A stretch of DNA of 64,000 nt from Pectinophora gossypiella (GCF_024362695.1 NC_065405.1:3604672-3668671); one strand, 5' to 3'. Counted from the stretch's first letter, positions 29,701 through 38,000 are shown. The notes: generated by a model not told the origin, from the letters alone. Numbers and translations: made by a program.

Positions 29701-32241
29701 CATGTACTCCAGACAGTTGTCTATTTTCGCGAGTACAGTGAAGAACGCGTCGCTGTTCACTGACATGGTTGTACTGTTCAACCTTTGTGACAAATGTTCA
29801 ACTTGTGTGAAGTAGTGTAGCCTCTGTTTTATATCTTCGCCTGAAATGTGATGGAAGATATTGGAGTCATATGAATAGTAAATGCTCATATGGGAGGCAT
29901 TTGTCCATCAGTTACACAATACACGGGAAGACAAAGGAGAAAAATGGCATTAGATCGGGAACTGTGGTGCACTCTTGGGGAGGCCTTTGCTAAACTGACA
30001 CATAAGAAAATTGAAAATGAAGTTGGCAGTAAACTAAAAAATACTGAAAACAGTACCAACCTTACAAAGGCCGTAACATACAGTATTTTCTGTTGAAAAG
30101 CAATTTCACACAAATATATACAAAAATAAATGCCAACAGAATAAGTTTCAATGTTAAATTAACCCTTTTTCAGACAAATACCATGGGTCATTGATGGTTC
30201 ATAATAGATAGTATGACATGTTGGAATTGGAACGTCCGTAGACGTTCTGTCCTTGAAAATGTTAAGTGGCGTGTGCCTATATTTGAGTAAATAATCTAGT
30301 ATAGAAATTGAACCACCTTAAGAAAAGAAATGATGAGTGTGTACTATTTAAGGAATATATATAATTTATGTAAAAACGTCAGAAATAAAGGCTTATATTG
30401 TTGTATATTATTACACAATACAGGCAAGGCAAGAAATGTATAACTTTACCTATACTTGACAGTTTATTTTGGTCCGCTAGCAGCTGCTCACTCATATTGT
30501 GCAGGGCATTAGTCTTGTTGGAAACCAGCTCGTACTCCTCAGTCAGTCTGTTCAGATCCGACATTGTATCTGTAATCTGGAGAATGGGATTTTGTAGGCA
30601 ATTGTTAATATCAAGTACCTGTAATATTAAGTACCTATTTTATCTATCTTTATTTTTATAATTTATCTATTGAACAAAATACACTATTAGTATAGCCAGA
30701 GGATGTATAGAGCACACTCTACTATACTGTTGCATTGTGGGTTAATAAAGATTATAGATAAATTATTTAAGCCTAATTTTCAATTTTGATTTTATTTCTA
30801 TAATTATATTCTAGTTACCTAAACAATTATGTTATATTATAAGGAATATTTTGAACATAAAAGTAATAAAATTTTGTATTTTTTTAATAATAAGTACCTT
30901 TAATTTTAAATAATTTTCTTTACAATGTACCGTATCTTTATTATTAGAACACATCACAACATTGTTATTTGAATAATTTTACCACGTTTTTGTATTTTAT
31001 GTGGAGAAAAGCTGGTATTATATAAAACTGTTTGTATACGTATAGTAAACGTAGTAGAACACCCGTAACCGTGTTTGATTAGTTAACTGCTAACGTACTG
31101 TAAACCATTTATATTTACCACACTTGGAACATGTGAAAGGTTACGGGAATGCAATCCCAATTTAGCGGGATCCTGATCTTCCGAGATTTCGTCTAATTTT
31201 TCGGGATCAATCCCGAAGTATAATATAATGAGATCCCATAATTTTTATTTTAATATTTTATTATATCTGTTGGAGTTCCTTTTATAAATAAATAAATAGA
31301 TATCTTGGCAAAGTCTGTTGCCAGATTTTCAAGCCACTGATGGCTTTCATACTAAAATGAATGTACAGGCATTTGTCAACGTTTATATTTTCATAGATTT
31401 TTAATAAATATTCTTTTCATATATTGAGTTTTCAGTTGGTACCACACTGGTTACTGTTGTCTATATGCCATTCTTATGACTACGAATGTCATTACATTTA
31501 CCTGATTAGTCAACGATACACATTCATTTCTCCGGTCCTCCAATTGTTTGTAATAAGCCTCATACGGAGCATCGTCAGCTTTCTGACTGGTCTCATACAG
31601 GTTCTCGTACCAATCCAGGAAATCATATGTTGTGTCGACTGATAGGACTGTTTTATCAGCATCTACGTCGGACATTTGTGGTTTGGGCTGAAATTAATGC
31701 CATTAAAATTTTACAATGTCCGTCAGTCTGATATTGATTGCCAACTGTAGTCTTTTGGAACTCATTAGTGAAAAGTAACATAGTTCAATTCAATTTTTGA
31801 TTTATGGCTTCTGTGTGATTGATCACAATTCCTACCTACCTACCATAGTTAAAGAAAATTGTGATAAGGCATAATAAACACAATATTAGTACTAAAACTT
31901 CTGCCCATAAAAATAGTTCTGCTCATTCATGTTACAAAATGATATCAAGTGGTAACACTACGAAAATAATTTGTCTTATTCTCTTGACTGCTGTATTTTA
32001 GTAATAACATGAACTTCCTGAGCCATTTAGATAAATAATGAAAAACTTTCTTTGGGAAAACTGATATGAATACTAAAAAATAAATACTAACAACTTCATA
32101 ATCCGTCGAACCACCGAGTAATAACGACTCCAAATCCAGGATAGCCTCTCTCTGGTCCGCTGTAAGAGGTGCGAGAGGATTCTCTGAAGCCTCCCATTGT
32201 AGCAACTTGCTCTGAATCTCTTTCAACGTCATATTATCCAT
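14703..32241 (-). CDS. COG3: COG3, conserved oligomeric Golgi complex subunit 3
   Basis: A lobe-A subunit of the COG tether, which captures retrograde vesicles at the Golgi. Twelve exons join in phase with GT-AG borders: 32241-32092, 31687-31502, 30576-30450, 29840-29692, 28989-28730, 28187-27969, 27469-27330, 26960-26800, 25838-25633, 24769-24331, 16087-15917 and 14972-14703. They sum to 2478 nt, 825 codons plus stop; human COG3 has 828. Close family matches are YEAYYKQLE in exon 2, LVSNKTNALH in exon 3, TMSVNSDAFFTVLAKID in exon 4, YRPAPGDLAYPHKLEMME in exon 8, SPADLHGMWYPGVRRTL in exon 9, IKHLLILREQIAPF and SNNALLEFLLEGTP in exon 10, and KETEFILFRPIR in exon 11. The exon 6 donor must be GTCAGT, because the nearby GTATCT would break the frame. 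Intron 10 is 8.2 kb because of a BEL/Pao insertion. The C-terminal ~35 residues are Ser/Thr-rich and not conserved. Confidence 0.95.
14983..15018 (+). mobile_element. Fold-back MITE, family A (fragment, copy 3)
   Basis: 'tacagtgttagtgacatcg' and 'taacgaaaactttgagg' match the left arm of the copy at 431. The fragment begins about 10 bases from the acceptor of COG3 exon 12. The right arm is absent. Confidence 0.6.
15241..15545. mobile_element. Palindromic MITE with three copies of its terminus
   Basis: AGAGCTTGTCCAGAAAGGGC starts near 15247 and recurs inverted at the right end (about 15520-15540). A third inverted copy with 'ttgtggacaagctctta' lies at about 15410-15432. The arms are about 90 bases and include 'gttggcacgtaccttgtgga'-like sequence paired with its complement. 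The centre is rich in CGCG. No coding. It lies in COG3 intron 11. The short side duplication is uncertain. Confidence 0.65.
15688..15785 (+). repeat. Interspersed repeat (relative of 2510-2600)
   Basis: It shares 'tttgacgttt.gtaaaaagga', 'actgatttgactagtaggaa' and neighbouring sequence with 2510-2600 and, inverted, with 28242-28325. Non-coding, in COG3 intron 11. Confidence 0.45.
16249..16265 (+). repeat. Poly-G run
   Basis: About 17 consecutive G in COG3 intron 10 (C-run in the gene's sense). Its length may vary between reads or individuals. Confidence 0.8.
16335..16626 (-). mobile_element. Chimeric tRNA/5S-type SINE, full length
   Basis: On the minus strand the head 'gagctcggtggcgcagcggt' reads like a tRNA 5' half with an A box. 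It is followed by 'gaagttaagcaactttcgca' and 'ggatgggtgaccac', which match the internal part of 5S rRNA (GAAGTTAAGCAACGTCGGGC ... GGATGGGTGACC). A body then leads to a tail of ATG repeats. A perfect 13-bp duplication, agtattattcctt, flanks it (16322-16334 and 16627-16639). No coding. Confidence 0.8.
16787..16941 (+). mobile_element. SINE type 1, 5' half, interrupted by BEL/Pao
   Basis: It carries the tRNA-like head (gtctccgtagtagagtgg; B box GGTTCGTTTCC) and the start of the body ('gatccctagtttggttag', 'gttgtccttaagtaagat'). The body resumes at 23764 beyond the retrotransposon. Confidence 0.8.
16942..17124 (+). repeat. 5' LTR of the BEL/Pao element
   Basis: 183 bp, starting TGTGTAGTAC and ending GACGCACA (TG...CA). 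It matches 23581-23763 at every position I compared. It should contain the promoter and start site of the genomic RNA. I see no strong TATA box. Confidence 0.95.
17131..17144 (+). other. Candidate primer-binding site
   Basis: TGGTCCTTCGAACC lies six bases after the LTR. It begins TGG, so its complement ends in CCA like a mature tRNA 3' end. The primer tRNA was not identified. Confidence 0.45.
17223..17741 (+). ncRNA. BEL/Pao leader hairpin array (11 stem-loops)
   Basis: Short inverted repeats follow one another, each with a CTATT, CTATA or CCATT loop core. They are 17223-17237 (stem GAGT/ACTC), 17312-17335 (CATCGG/CCGATG), 17357-17380 (same stem), 17406-17427 (GCCAG/CTGGC), 17496-17518 (CCTTTTGT/ATAAAAGG), 17538-17554 (ATGATT/AATCAT), 17567-17587, 17604-17624 and 17641-17661 (GTTTTGT/ACAAAAC), 17676-17694 (TTTTGT/ACAAAA) and 17722-17741 (GCA/TGC below GATT/AATC). 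The hairpins at 17312, 17357, 17406 and 17722 share one extra unpaired T on the 5' side, between a lower stem and an upper stem (GAG/CTC or GATT/AATC). Seven-base loops read GCTATTG or GCCATTG. Stems change while pairing holds, so the RNA fold appears to be the conserved feature. Role inferred: binding site for Gag or a host protein. Confidence 0.7.
18277..23403 (+). CDS. BEL/Pao Gag-Pol polyprotein
   Basis: A single 1708-residue frame that would supply capsid, protease, reverse transcriptase, RNase H and integrase. I take the ATG at 18277; the frame is open 12 bases upstream but only from a GTG. Order: Gag-type region with an LPKFYGELSEFHSFYNLF stretch (about 110-130); zinc knuckle CX2CX4HX4C (319-332) followed by further Cys/His; aspartic protease with Asp428-Ser-Gly; reverse transcriptase with YVDD (854-857); RNase H with Asp1033 in GFADAS; an integrase His/Cys region; integrase core Asp1407, Asp1473, Glu1527; and the BEL/Pao C-terminal domain (about 1600-1700). 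No stop, frameshift or missing catalytic residue was seen, so the copy is potentially active. A/T-rich codon use differs from the host genes nearby. Gag and Pol are fused in one frame. Confidence 0.95.
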   Translation: MEQGSDLKGLVASRGHVKSSITRMYNYARELQSAPGKIDSYIIQEKLNRLTKCFDQYIDYNLRISILDSNDEKTENVFEVEGRYYDTVSIFSRCLESYKKEDRPPARRLPPIELPKFYGELSEFHSFYNLFKDVIDQDPSLSPCDKFYYLRSLLCGEAHNIIQHLTLTSENYAVALQLLKQRFDNKKQVVNNHIVAILDLPVQSKTSAPALRTLVSTTRQHIGALKNLDVPVESWDLIIISILQRKIDQYTLRAFHLEKQSDSNLPNLKDFLTFLDNRAAALETLGESAPASSVRRNSLVASKNNANKNNNDIIKPINCKYCNSHSHKLHQCPSFKLVEPTNRNEFVCKHKLCKICLNEHLNKKCFFTFNCAKCKGTHNTLLHEDVPQSSEQKVSLLANKNDNVLLPTVRVKLYNKDGLPIYARALLDSGSQVSFVSSDLADQIGCKLQPTNVKVTGVCDGSNISTQQTTLDINSTTNDFKMSLTCHVVKNITSDMPQFLVQKHKYHFPSYVRLADNDFDTCDKISILLGCDIFFQVLLRDQIPVVPGELFLQNTRFGFVVAGRVPAYAPTSSCLASNFCTTQSNLSGTSNEFIQPHCHLDKIVSQFWQTEKVPEVYTEGETEQQLTEQIFKESVVLHDDKFEVALPLKQDINKLHLGNSLSCALKRFHNLELRFKKDDTLFQNYKAFIDEYVDLGHAKYIDVSEYNLEDQAVFFLPHHPVFNENSLTTKLRVVFDGSMQSLSKISLNDVLLNGPVVQNDLFSILILFRLYKYILNCDIQKMFRCINVTPSHRQLQNILWRPASDSAIQCLQLQTVTYGLKSSSYLATRCLVELANRYRDQFCLASDALLHKTYVDDICLSDNDLGQLIKTRDELIQLLKKGGFSLHKWCANDNSLLQDIPLTAQHKGDVHFSEKDNSVVRNLGIKCKLDDDTLVISSPEQNLLDKYTKRDVLSFVSKIFDPLGLVGPIVVKAKLLMQQTWLSKCNWDSPLPDQLNQEFKTFADHLTKMNDIVVKRNLNTCEAKSIDIIGFADASNKAYGCSLYMRSVGVNDEVTVNLLCSKSRVNPIKELSTPRLELNSALLLAKLTKKVYDIISPRFDVNVYLYVDSQIVLAWLKTNPIKLSVYVANRIKCIIELTGNFSWYYVNTSQNPADCLSRGVEPHLLQSHDLWWHGPTFLSQLDFNPVCENVKLPKEIPELKTSHVISITEDLPLFNNCSNIDKMKRIVAYIFRFVKNCKSKKEDRIYGNLMPKELDFALKIILRNEQRKFFSQEINVLKSKQPLLKSNLKALNPFLDNMDILRVGGRLHYADIPYSKKHPIILPKGSKIVHYLIKKEHGILLHAGPKLVLTNLSQIYHIVNGIREVKHVLHKCLICFKLKAKNAEQLMGSLPSDRVNPCRVFEKVGIDYGGPFNVKMLRVRKPVIQKAYILIFVCFITKAIHVELCTDLTTDCFLNALKRFISRRNKPSIIYCDNASTFKGAQNQLYNLYKLQSDTNHRNAVEYFTADSGINFKFIPSYSPVFGGLWEAGIKSVKHHLKRVVGNTVLTYEELNTVIIQIEGILNSRPLTALPATDSNEMSYLTPGHFLTGAPLTSYPEGDCTTVPINRLKFWRLCTHMVHNFWKQWHKQYIIQLQSRPKWRNVCNNIKVGSLVIVKEDNVAPLLWPMARVVDVFPGADGKVRALSIKTCKGSIVKTSIHKVCILPIDNE
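23404..23580 (+). other. BEL/Pao 3' untranslated segment
   Basis: 177 bases between the Gag-Pol stop and the 3' LTR. A 12-bp inverted repeat (AAAAAGAACAAA at 23425-23436, TTTGTTCTTTTT at 23553-23564) could fold most of it into one stem. The bases next to the LTR (ttgccgtgttgcggaata) are not a clear polypurine tract; an A-run lies near 23490-23502. Confidence 0.6.
23581..23763 (+). repeat. 3' LTR of the BEL/Pao element
   Basis: 183 bp, same as 16942-17124. It would supply the 3' end and poly-A site of the element's RNA. Followed by AATAG. Confidence 0.95.
23764..24035 (+). mobile_element. SINE type 1, 3' half, interrupted by BEL/Pao
   Basis: It continues the SINE of 16787-16941: 'atgatccatgcttcgaatag', 'agtcccggctactatatact', then 'atatgagccatgtcagggac' and 'accaccaggtcc' align in order with the SINE at 24850. 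The divergence shows the SINE is old relative to the BEL/Pao element inside it. Confidence 0.7.
24072..24235 (+). pseudogene. Non-LTR retrotransposon C-terminal fragment
   Basis: One plus frame reads a basic RRRGRQRRRW block, then RDEVDAFRHTWRNDARDRE and EGEAFAQQWD, and ends in TAG just before an A-rich tail. This is the usual end of RTE-type insect elements. Only the last ~50 residues are present. It lies in COG3 intron 10. Confidence 0.65.
24850..25167 (+). mobile_element. tRNA-derived SINE, type 1 (full length)
   Basis: Head with TGGTCCAGTGG (A box) and GGCTCGATTCC (B box), body with 'gatccgtgcttcggaaggca', tail 'cctcacaacccacacgatag'. ATGCAAATTA flanks it at 24840-24849 and 25168-25177. 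It lies in COG3 intron 9, antisense to the gene. Confidence 0.85.
25234..25402. mobile_element. Fold-back MITE, family A (copy 4)
   Basis: CAGGGCGTTAGTGACACCGT at the left and 'ggtacggtgtcactaac' at the right are inverse copies. The right CCCTG end is missing. COG3 intron 9. Confidence 0.65.
25425..25632 (-). pseudogene. Two decayed tandem copies of COG3 exon 9 (3' part)
   Basis: The plus-strand block 'ggtcggcgggggaggcttgc' and its neighbourhood occurs in the real exon 9 (25633-25838), again at about 25520-25605 and partly at about 25440-25490. 'tctctacataaacaata' recurs at 25494 and 25604, a period of 110 bases. The nearer copy keeps 'tagagcc' and 'gcgagcgtt.tcct' but has lost eight bases relative to the exon, which breaks the frame, and its donor reads GTGTAA rather than GTGAGT. 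These are partial exon duplications within intron 9, not used exons. Confidence 0.75.
25952..26025 (+). repeat. Interspersed repeat (relative of 2391-2475)
   Basis: 'gatgggtttgctcttggcct' followed by 'gacgaggcctaagatggagc' and 'gagct'. Non-coding, in COG3 intron 8. Confidence 0.4.
26387..26724 (-). mobile_element. tRNA-derived SINE, type 1 (full length, minus)
   Basis: Minus-strand head with TGGTCTAGTGG and GGTTCGATTCC, body, and a tail containing 'cccagcagtgggacg'. AAAGGATTA flanks it at 26378-26386 and 26725-26733. It lies 75 bases from the donor of COG3 exon 8, in the gene's sense. Confidence 0.85.
27008..27196 (-). mobile_element. SINE type 1, head and half of body (minus)
   Basis: The tRNA-like head is diverged (TGGCTTAGTGG; B box region changed) and the body stops at 'caacttaacgtgccttccga', so the 3' tail is lost. 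It lies about 50 bases upstream of the COG3 exon 8 acceptor, in the same orientation as the SINE on the other side of that exon. Confidence 0.75.
27655..27800 (+). pseudogene. Degenerate non-LTR tail fragment
   Basis: 'gtaaatgatggtgtgatgac', 'aacgcttatcggaaggattg' and 'gccggagatcgcgcaaagtc' resemble the DDL..KDWPE.AQDRE type C-terminus of insect RT elements. The frame is broken. COG3 intron 6. Confidence 0.45.
28242..28325 (-). repeat. Interspersed repeat (inverted relative of 2510-2600)
   Basis: It carries 'agtttcctactagtcaaatc' and 'actaaacgtcaaaaca' in inverse order to the copies at 2510 and 15688. COG3 intron 5. Confidence 0.45.
29045..29220 (-). repeat. Interspersed repeat shared with 6130-6310
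   Basis: It contains 'acatccatcgcaagatgaac' and 'gtgataggcggtgagccgta', then 'aaacctaaaatggtgt'. COG3 intron 4. Confidence 0.5.
29448..29612 (-). mobile_element. SINE type 1, tail part (minus)
   Basis: It matches the 3' body and tail of the SINEs at 5705 and 26387 ('cactgctaggcacaggcctc', 'ggttggtggaggtgttttta') but ends at 'ccgaagcacgg', so the head is missing. A 5'-truncated insertion in COG3 intron 4. Confidence 0.7.
29935..30015 (+). pseudogene. Non-LTR tail fragment
   Basis: The plus frame reads ALDRELWCTLGEAFAKLTHK, a diverged version of the DRE.W..LGEAFAQQW terminus also seen at 24072-24235. COG3 intron 3. Confidence 0.4.
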
Positions 32242-32309
32242 GTTTTTAGAAGTAATAAATTATTACTGCGCTACGCTTGCAGTCGCCAGAGCAATGCAAG
32301 CTGCCTGGC

Positions 32310-32345
32310 TGACGTCAAACGTCAAGTCAACGTCACGGTGACGTT
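32310..32345. promoter_or_regulatory. CRE-like site cluster upstream of COG3
   Basis: TGACGTCA at 32310-32317, a CGTCA half-site at about 32320, and a 17-bp palindrome AACGTCAC-G-GTGACGTT at 32329-32345. All lie 70-105 bases upstream of the COG3 ATG, in the likely core promoter. Such sites bind bZIP factors of the CREB and CREB3/CrebA group; CrebA is known in Drosophila to drive secretory-pathway genes. Binding here is inferred. Confidence 0.5.
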
Positions 32346-33269
32346 TTCATGTAACATAGACAATCCCTATTACTTCTTTAGATTACATCTACGGGATACA
32401 AAAATCCATTATTTTGTAATTGTTTTGTAATGAATAAACTTTACGAACGTTTTTGTTTTGTAATAATAAAATTAAAATACAGTTGACTCCATTTCAGTCA
32501 TAGAGCAACACGGGCCTTTTCACATAAATATGTTCAAGGCATGAACATTTTTGTGTATGCAAAAATACAAGTTCAAAGGTCTAGGAAGGTCAAATCAAAT
32601 GTATATCATTTATTTCATCCTACGAGATTTGGAGAATAGTTAATGGTAATCTATTAATAACTGTATTTCTGTATAAATTTTAGACAGACAGCGCCTTTTT
32701 GTAATATTATATTATAATAGTGACATCTAGCGTCCAGTAGCAGAAATTGTATTTAAACTTATATAAATCACGCCATCTATTAGCATATATTGATAACATC
32801 TTGTCGCGTAATAGGCTGTAAGCTGTAAAAAGGTAACAAGTACGATACAGATGGCGCTGCTTCAGTTTTACATTTACTCACTAGATGGCATAGTTTTGTT
32901 TTGATCGAATAAAATTGGAGCATTGTTTGAGCAATACATTCACATGGTATATTTGAAAATCTATTTCGTAGTCTTTTAGATTAACCTCAAGATAAATACA
33001 GTAATATATCTCGCAGTTTGCTTTATTGTTTCGATGTCTTGTTTCTACGGTACCTATCTACATATGAGAGCCCTCAGCGCTTTCCATTTGTTTGGCCAAG
33101 TGTATTTGCGGCAAATCTACAATAAGTCACGTTATAATAAGATGCCTAGATAGGTACATAGAAAATGCTGCTAGGTCAGTATGCTTTACTTTTCCAAATA
33201 TCTTCCGGAGTCGTAAGTCATTTGAAAATTTATTTTGGTATCAATGGATTTTTTACATGGGACTTTAAA

Positions 33270-33385
33270 CATAGGTGGCGAGGACTGGGTGTGTGTATCT
33301 ATACTATATTGTACACCTCTGCCTACCTTTTCGAGGATACAGGCGTGATGCTGGATGCGTATTATGTTGGATTTTTTACAACTGC
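33270..33385 (+). repeat. Lepidopteran retroelement tail (relative at 63275-63385)
   Basis: 'ctttaaacataggtggcgag', 'ctgcctaccttttcgaggat' and 'acaggcgtgatgc' recur with differences at 63275-63385. The sequence lies between COG3 and the TSC22-family gene. Confidence 0.5.
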
Positions 33386-33519
33386 ACTTAGGTCTTAATG
33401 CAGTTTCTGTGACAATAATTTATTTTGGTAATTTCTTCATTCATAATAGGTAATAAATCGTTGTGGGTAAGGGTAAGGCGATGAACAGAAACAAAAGCCA
33501 ATAATTGAGTAGTTTTGCA

Positions 33520-35000
33520 TTTATTGGGTATGAGGAACCTTTCTGGTCAACATAAGCTACAATGGACAATTTCTGTTTATAGTATATTTACAATTTCAGT
33601 ATCATATAATATAATTCATATCTAGGTCTAGGGTAATGCTTTTAGGAGTAAATTACTGTATATTCACAATAATTACGAAGACCTATAACAAAAATCATCT
33701 ATACACATAGTAGCGTTGTACAAAATACTACTCTATAAGTAAAATAGTCACTCGAGCCGCTAAGGCGATCCTCTCTTACTTTGGCTTTCACGGTCCTTTA
33801 CATTACACTCCTTGCTTTCAACTCTTTCACACAGCCGAGCCATACGCTCGAGGTCCACATCTCGCCAGCCACTTTGTTCGATTGTTTACAATAAACGACA
33901 AAGCTAGTTTAAATACAGCGAATATTTAACTTATACATTTTAGATATATCTCTGACGATAACTGCGGATACTATCCTCTCAAGGCCACCATGGAACCTTC
34001 TTTCTCAACAATCTTTCATATGTACATCATTCCATCTCACGATTCTATTACAACTTGTACTATATACAAACAATTTAATCGTTAAAAAAATACAATGTTA
34101 AATCGCTATTACCTCTAGTATCGATATCATAGGGTTGGAATAAAAATAGTGTTTTTTTTTTCAGCTTCAGCGTGCAAAATTTACTAAAGCCAGCGATCGC
34201 ACGAGGCCACACTCTCGCAACGATTCTAAACTAACGACTCTTTAGCAACGCTAACATCGACTGCAGTAACGTACATTCAAACACTTATAAGCATTTACCG
34301 TTACAATTAAAATTATGTATAAACTAAAATGTAACTCCACACAACACATTCACAACTCTGCCGCCGACCTAGTCTCGGCCGACTTGAGGAACAACACTTG
34401 CAATTTACTCGGTAAAATTCGATAAATAACTTAAATTATATAAAAATATAGAAAATAAATTAACACACAGTCATTGTTCAATGCGCAGGAATATTCAACT
34501 ATTTCATTACAATTATTATAAACACACGTCTTACAGATATCTTAATTGGAATATATTATGTGGATATCGATACCTAACAATTAAAACTGAATAGACAAAC
34601 GCATACATGAAACATCAAGACTCGTTGCTGAGATGCGTACCAAAAGCGTGGCAGTTAGCACTTAATTCTGCACCCTAAATATTAATTAACAGAAAAATAT
34701 AATTTACGAATCCGAAGCATAGATAATGAGGGCGCCGGGCGAGGGCCTCTCGCGGCGGCGGCGCGTGCGCGAACTATATAGACACTGTGATTTATATCGA
34801 TAGCGAGGCTGCGTGCGCGGCGCGGGCGCGCAGCTTCCCTCGGCGCTCGACCGCGTTCCACTCGTTCCTTGTTAACCTACGAATTAACATAGCACAGCCA
34901 TAGTGACTCCCTGGGTCCCGCGGTTCGGCCGCGGCGGCTGGGGTCGCGCGCCGAGGGGGGAGGGTGGACTCTGCCGGTTGCCGGCGGGCCGCGGCGGCGC
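33520..35000 (-). other. Probable 3' UTR of the bunched-like gene
   Basis: About 1.5 kb of largely repeat-free sequence follows the stop codon at 35001. A minus-strand AATAAA (plus TTTATT, 33520-33525) would end the transcript. Genes of this family have long 3' UTRs. The first 250 bases after the stop are very G/C-rich. The exact end is inferred. Confidence 0.5.
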
Positions 35001-38000
35001 CTACGACACGGGCGGCTGCGGGCCCTGCGGCGCAGGCGGCGGCTTGGCGCCCGCGGCCGGCAGCTGCGCCAGCGTGTCCTGCGACGCATGCGCGCGCAGG
35101 TATGTGTTCTCCACCTCCAGCTGGTTGATCCGCTCCATCAGTTCCGCGATGCGCTCCTTTAGGACTTCCACCTCCTCGCGCACCGCGAACATCAGGTGGC
35201 TCTTAACCAGATCCTGTAACAAGAGGAAAATCACTTTAGACATTGATTGATGAGACGACACAGATATATCAATTGAGAATTGGTGTCACTGTAAGCCGAC
35301 TTCATTCTTTTGCAAGAAAATTTCAGTTCGAAAAGGCCAAGACGGCCGTAACGAACTACTTGATGAAGACCAAGTAAAAACCATCAGCACTTGCAGTTGT
35401 CCAAGAGGCCGGAAAGTTAAAATCACTGAAAGGCACCACTAAACACACCTGTGGAGCTGTTGGTGCGTTGCAGGCTCTACATAATTAATTTCCATTAATA
35501 TCCAGAATATTCCGCAAAACATTTGCTGTTGATAGTATTGATAAGGCAAAGGTCTGAGTAGTATTTATTACGAAACACTTGCACTGGCCTAATAATAAAT
35601 TGATTAAAACGCATGATTGGCCCTGATCACGACTCAAACGTAACGAAACGAATTTACGAAACGCGCCGACTCTGAAATAATATAGGAAACACAACGTACT
35701 TTTGGATTAGGCACGACCACGTAACAGGGGTCCTTTTGTCCCTTCTGTCTGATCTCGTAAAGGCAGCCATCTCGTGGTTGTTGCACAACGTCGATCATGG
35801 TTTAACGAGAAAAACAACAAGTTTCAGGGTCACTAATGTAGACGGTATGTGTGTAGCCGACGGCGGCTGAAGTGCGACTGGCGAGGGCGATAAGGCGCGG
35901 GAGTTGCGCAGGCGCGTCCTAGCAGGCGACTGATGGTCTGCGCGCGCGGTCGCCCTATATAAAATGGCGGCGCGCACGTCACCGCCACGCGGCAGGCCCG
36001 TGCAGTACGAGCACCCTCAACAACACAACCTACATCGATATCAATAAGCTCTTGTTTTCTCTAACTTGTTTTCGTTATACATGCGTTCAAAAATCGCGCG
36101 ATACAGCTGACACCTTTATGAGTTCCGCTTTAGGGAAATCTGCAGTGCGAGTTCATGATTAAATGTAATTACCAAGATAGCGTTCTTGAGAAATACTTTC
36201 CGCAAGGCGACGATTTAATGAACGAATAATGAATGTACTCAGAATAAATCAAGAGCTGGTGAAAATGCATTAGCTAAGAATGTAAGCAACGTCGGTGAAA
36301 TGATAAATCAATCTGGTTCAGAAAATCGACAAAATCTAGTTCAGAAACCATAAAAACAAGCGGATACGCACAGAGCGAACGCATTCGCTCTACATAAAAT
36401 CGGGGCAAATAAAAAGTTTTCCACGTAGCTCGCCGCTGTTGCAGATATCGTATACAAGAATTTAGCGTACAGTTTGAAAAAAATACACGATTGACAGTAT
36501 AATGAAGTATTCATACGAATCGATGAAAACACAACTAAGTAAGGAGATAAATCTAAACAGTGAGCTAATATTAACATTGACGAAAATAATTCCAAGGTTC
36601 AGCTTGTTGTCGATGCCGTACGAAATGTTCATAGCTCTGTGGTAGGAGGTGTTTACAATGAACGAGATGCCGGACCGTCAATTAAAATTAATTTGTCCAT
36701 TTTCGCTTAATAAAGAAAGGGCTGCCTAAAATAAAACCACGTGCAATTACACAACATTTGAGACAAACAACAAATATTTCTTGGAATGTAAATGGTGTAA
36801 TAGATGAGTGGAATATACCGTAGAAATTCACAAGCTTCAATACTATAAATGAAACTAAAGAATTGAGATTCCAATGATAATGCACCGCAGGAATGCGGAT
36901 GGCAATTCCAGAATTAACGTTGTTGAACAGAAAATTTTATTCGACGTCAGAGTGATATAAATGACGTTCCAGGGAAGTAATTACCGCACTTAACTTTAGT
37001 TCTTATAAAAATAACGCATACGTTCTTCATGTTATCGCGCAATTCTGCAGTTTCTTTGATTTATTTTTGTTCTACGCCTACATTGTTAGAGGAATGTACA
37101 GTATTGAAAATACACAGGGCCTTTTAACGTATGGATGAATCAGAGGGATGCATTGGGAATCGTCCCGGGATTTTGGTGTGGGGGTTTTGTCTGTTTATAA
37201 TTGGAACAGCCAGGCTAAATTTAGGACTTGATGAGATCTTATAAGTGGGTTTGCGTGGGTGCGACCTTCAATCAGCGGAATGAATTGCACCAGTTCAGTC
37301 CAGATTTCATTAGAACGATGCCGGGCGCCAATAATATACTCGCTCAACTTGCGATATTGGTATTCAATTGGCGCCTTCGCTAAACGCTGGACGAATTGCG
37401 TCAACGACGTCCTGTGTTCTGAGTGTATAACAATAATTTGGTTATAAGAGGTACTGGTTTGAATTGGTCAGGTAGTATTGTAAACTTTATTTTGATAATC
37501 AATGATAGGTAACTAAGTTGTTGTCGCTAAAATTACAAGATCAAATTCGGCTTAAAGATTAAGAAATGATAAAGTGTTGTATTCAATAAAATTGAAACAG
37601 CAAAACAGGAAAGCGATCATTAAAGTATCACCTATACTCATAGCTGTAAATTAAACACCACTTATCAAATTGTTGGCGCACGTATTGTTAGGTTAGTGGG
37701 TAAATGAGATAACAATGAAGAGCATGAAAACATGTCACTGGCGATAACGTTTGACAACCGCCTGTATGTAGCACCTGAAAATATCACCTCTTTGGTTAAA
37801 GCCCAGGTTTGTTATGTAATAATACCAAAACTAAAATATGCTTATGCTGGGTATCTTTGTTGTATTGTTTACAAATAGTAATCCATCTTGTCGACACGAC
37901 GGATTTTGCCGGTTGACTTCAATGACAATAAAACTCTGGAAGACTCGTGTAAGTCTTATCTTACACGTGAACATGAAAGACAAGGGCAACACGAAAACAA

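Noticed and set aside
33165..33398. 77-codon plus frame
   Set aside because: It coincides with a dispersed retroelement tail also found at 63.3 kb.
34903..35250. Plus-strand 115-codon frame
   Set aside because: It is antisense to the last bunched exon and its G/C-rich 3' UTR; the minus strand carries the conserved TSC box.
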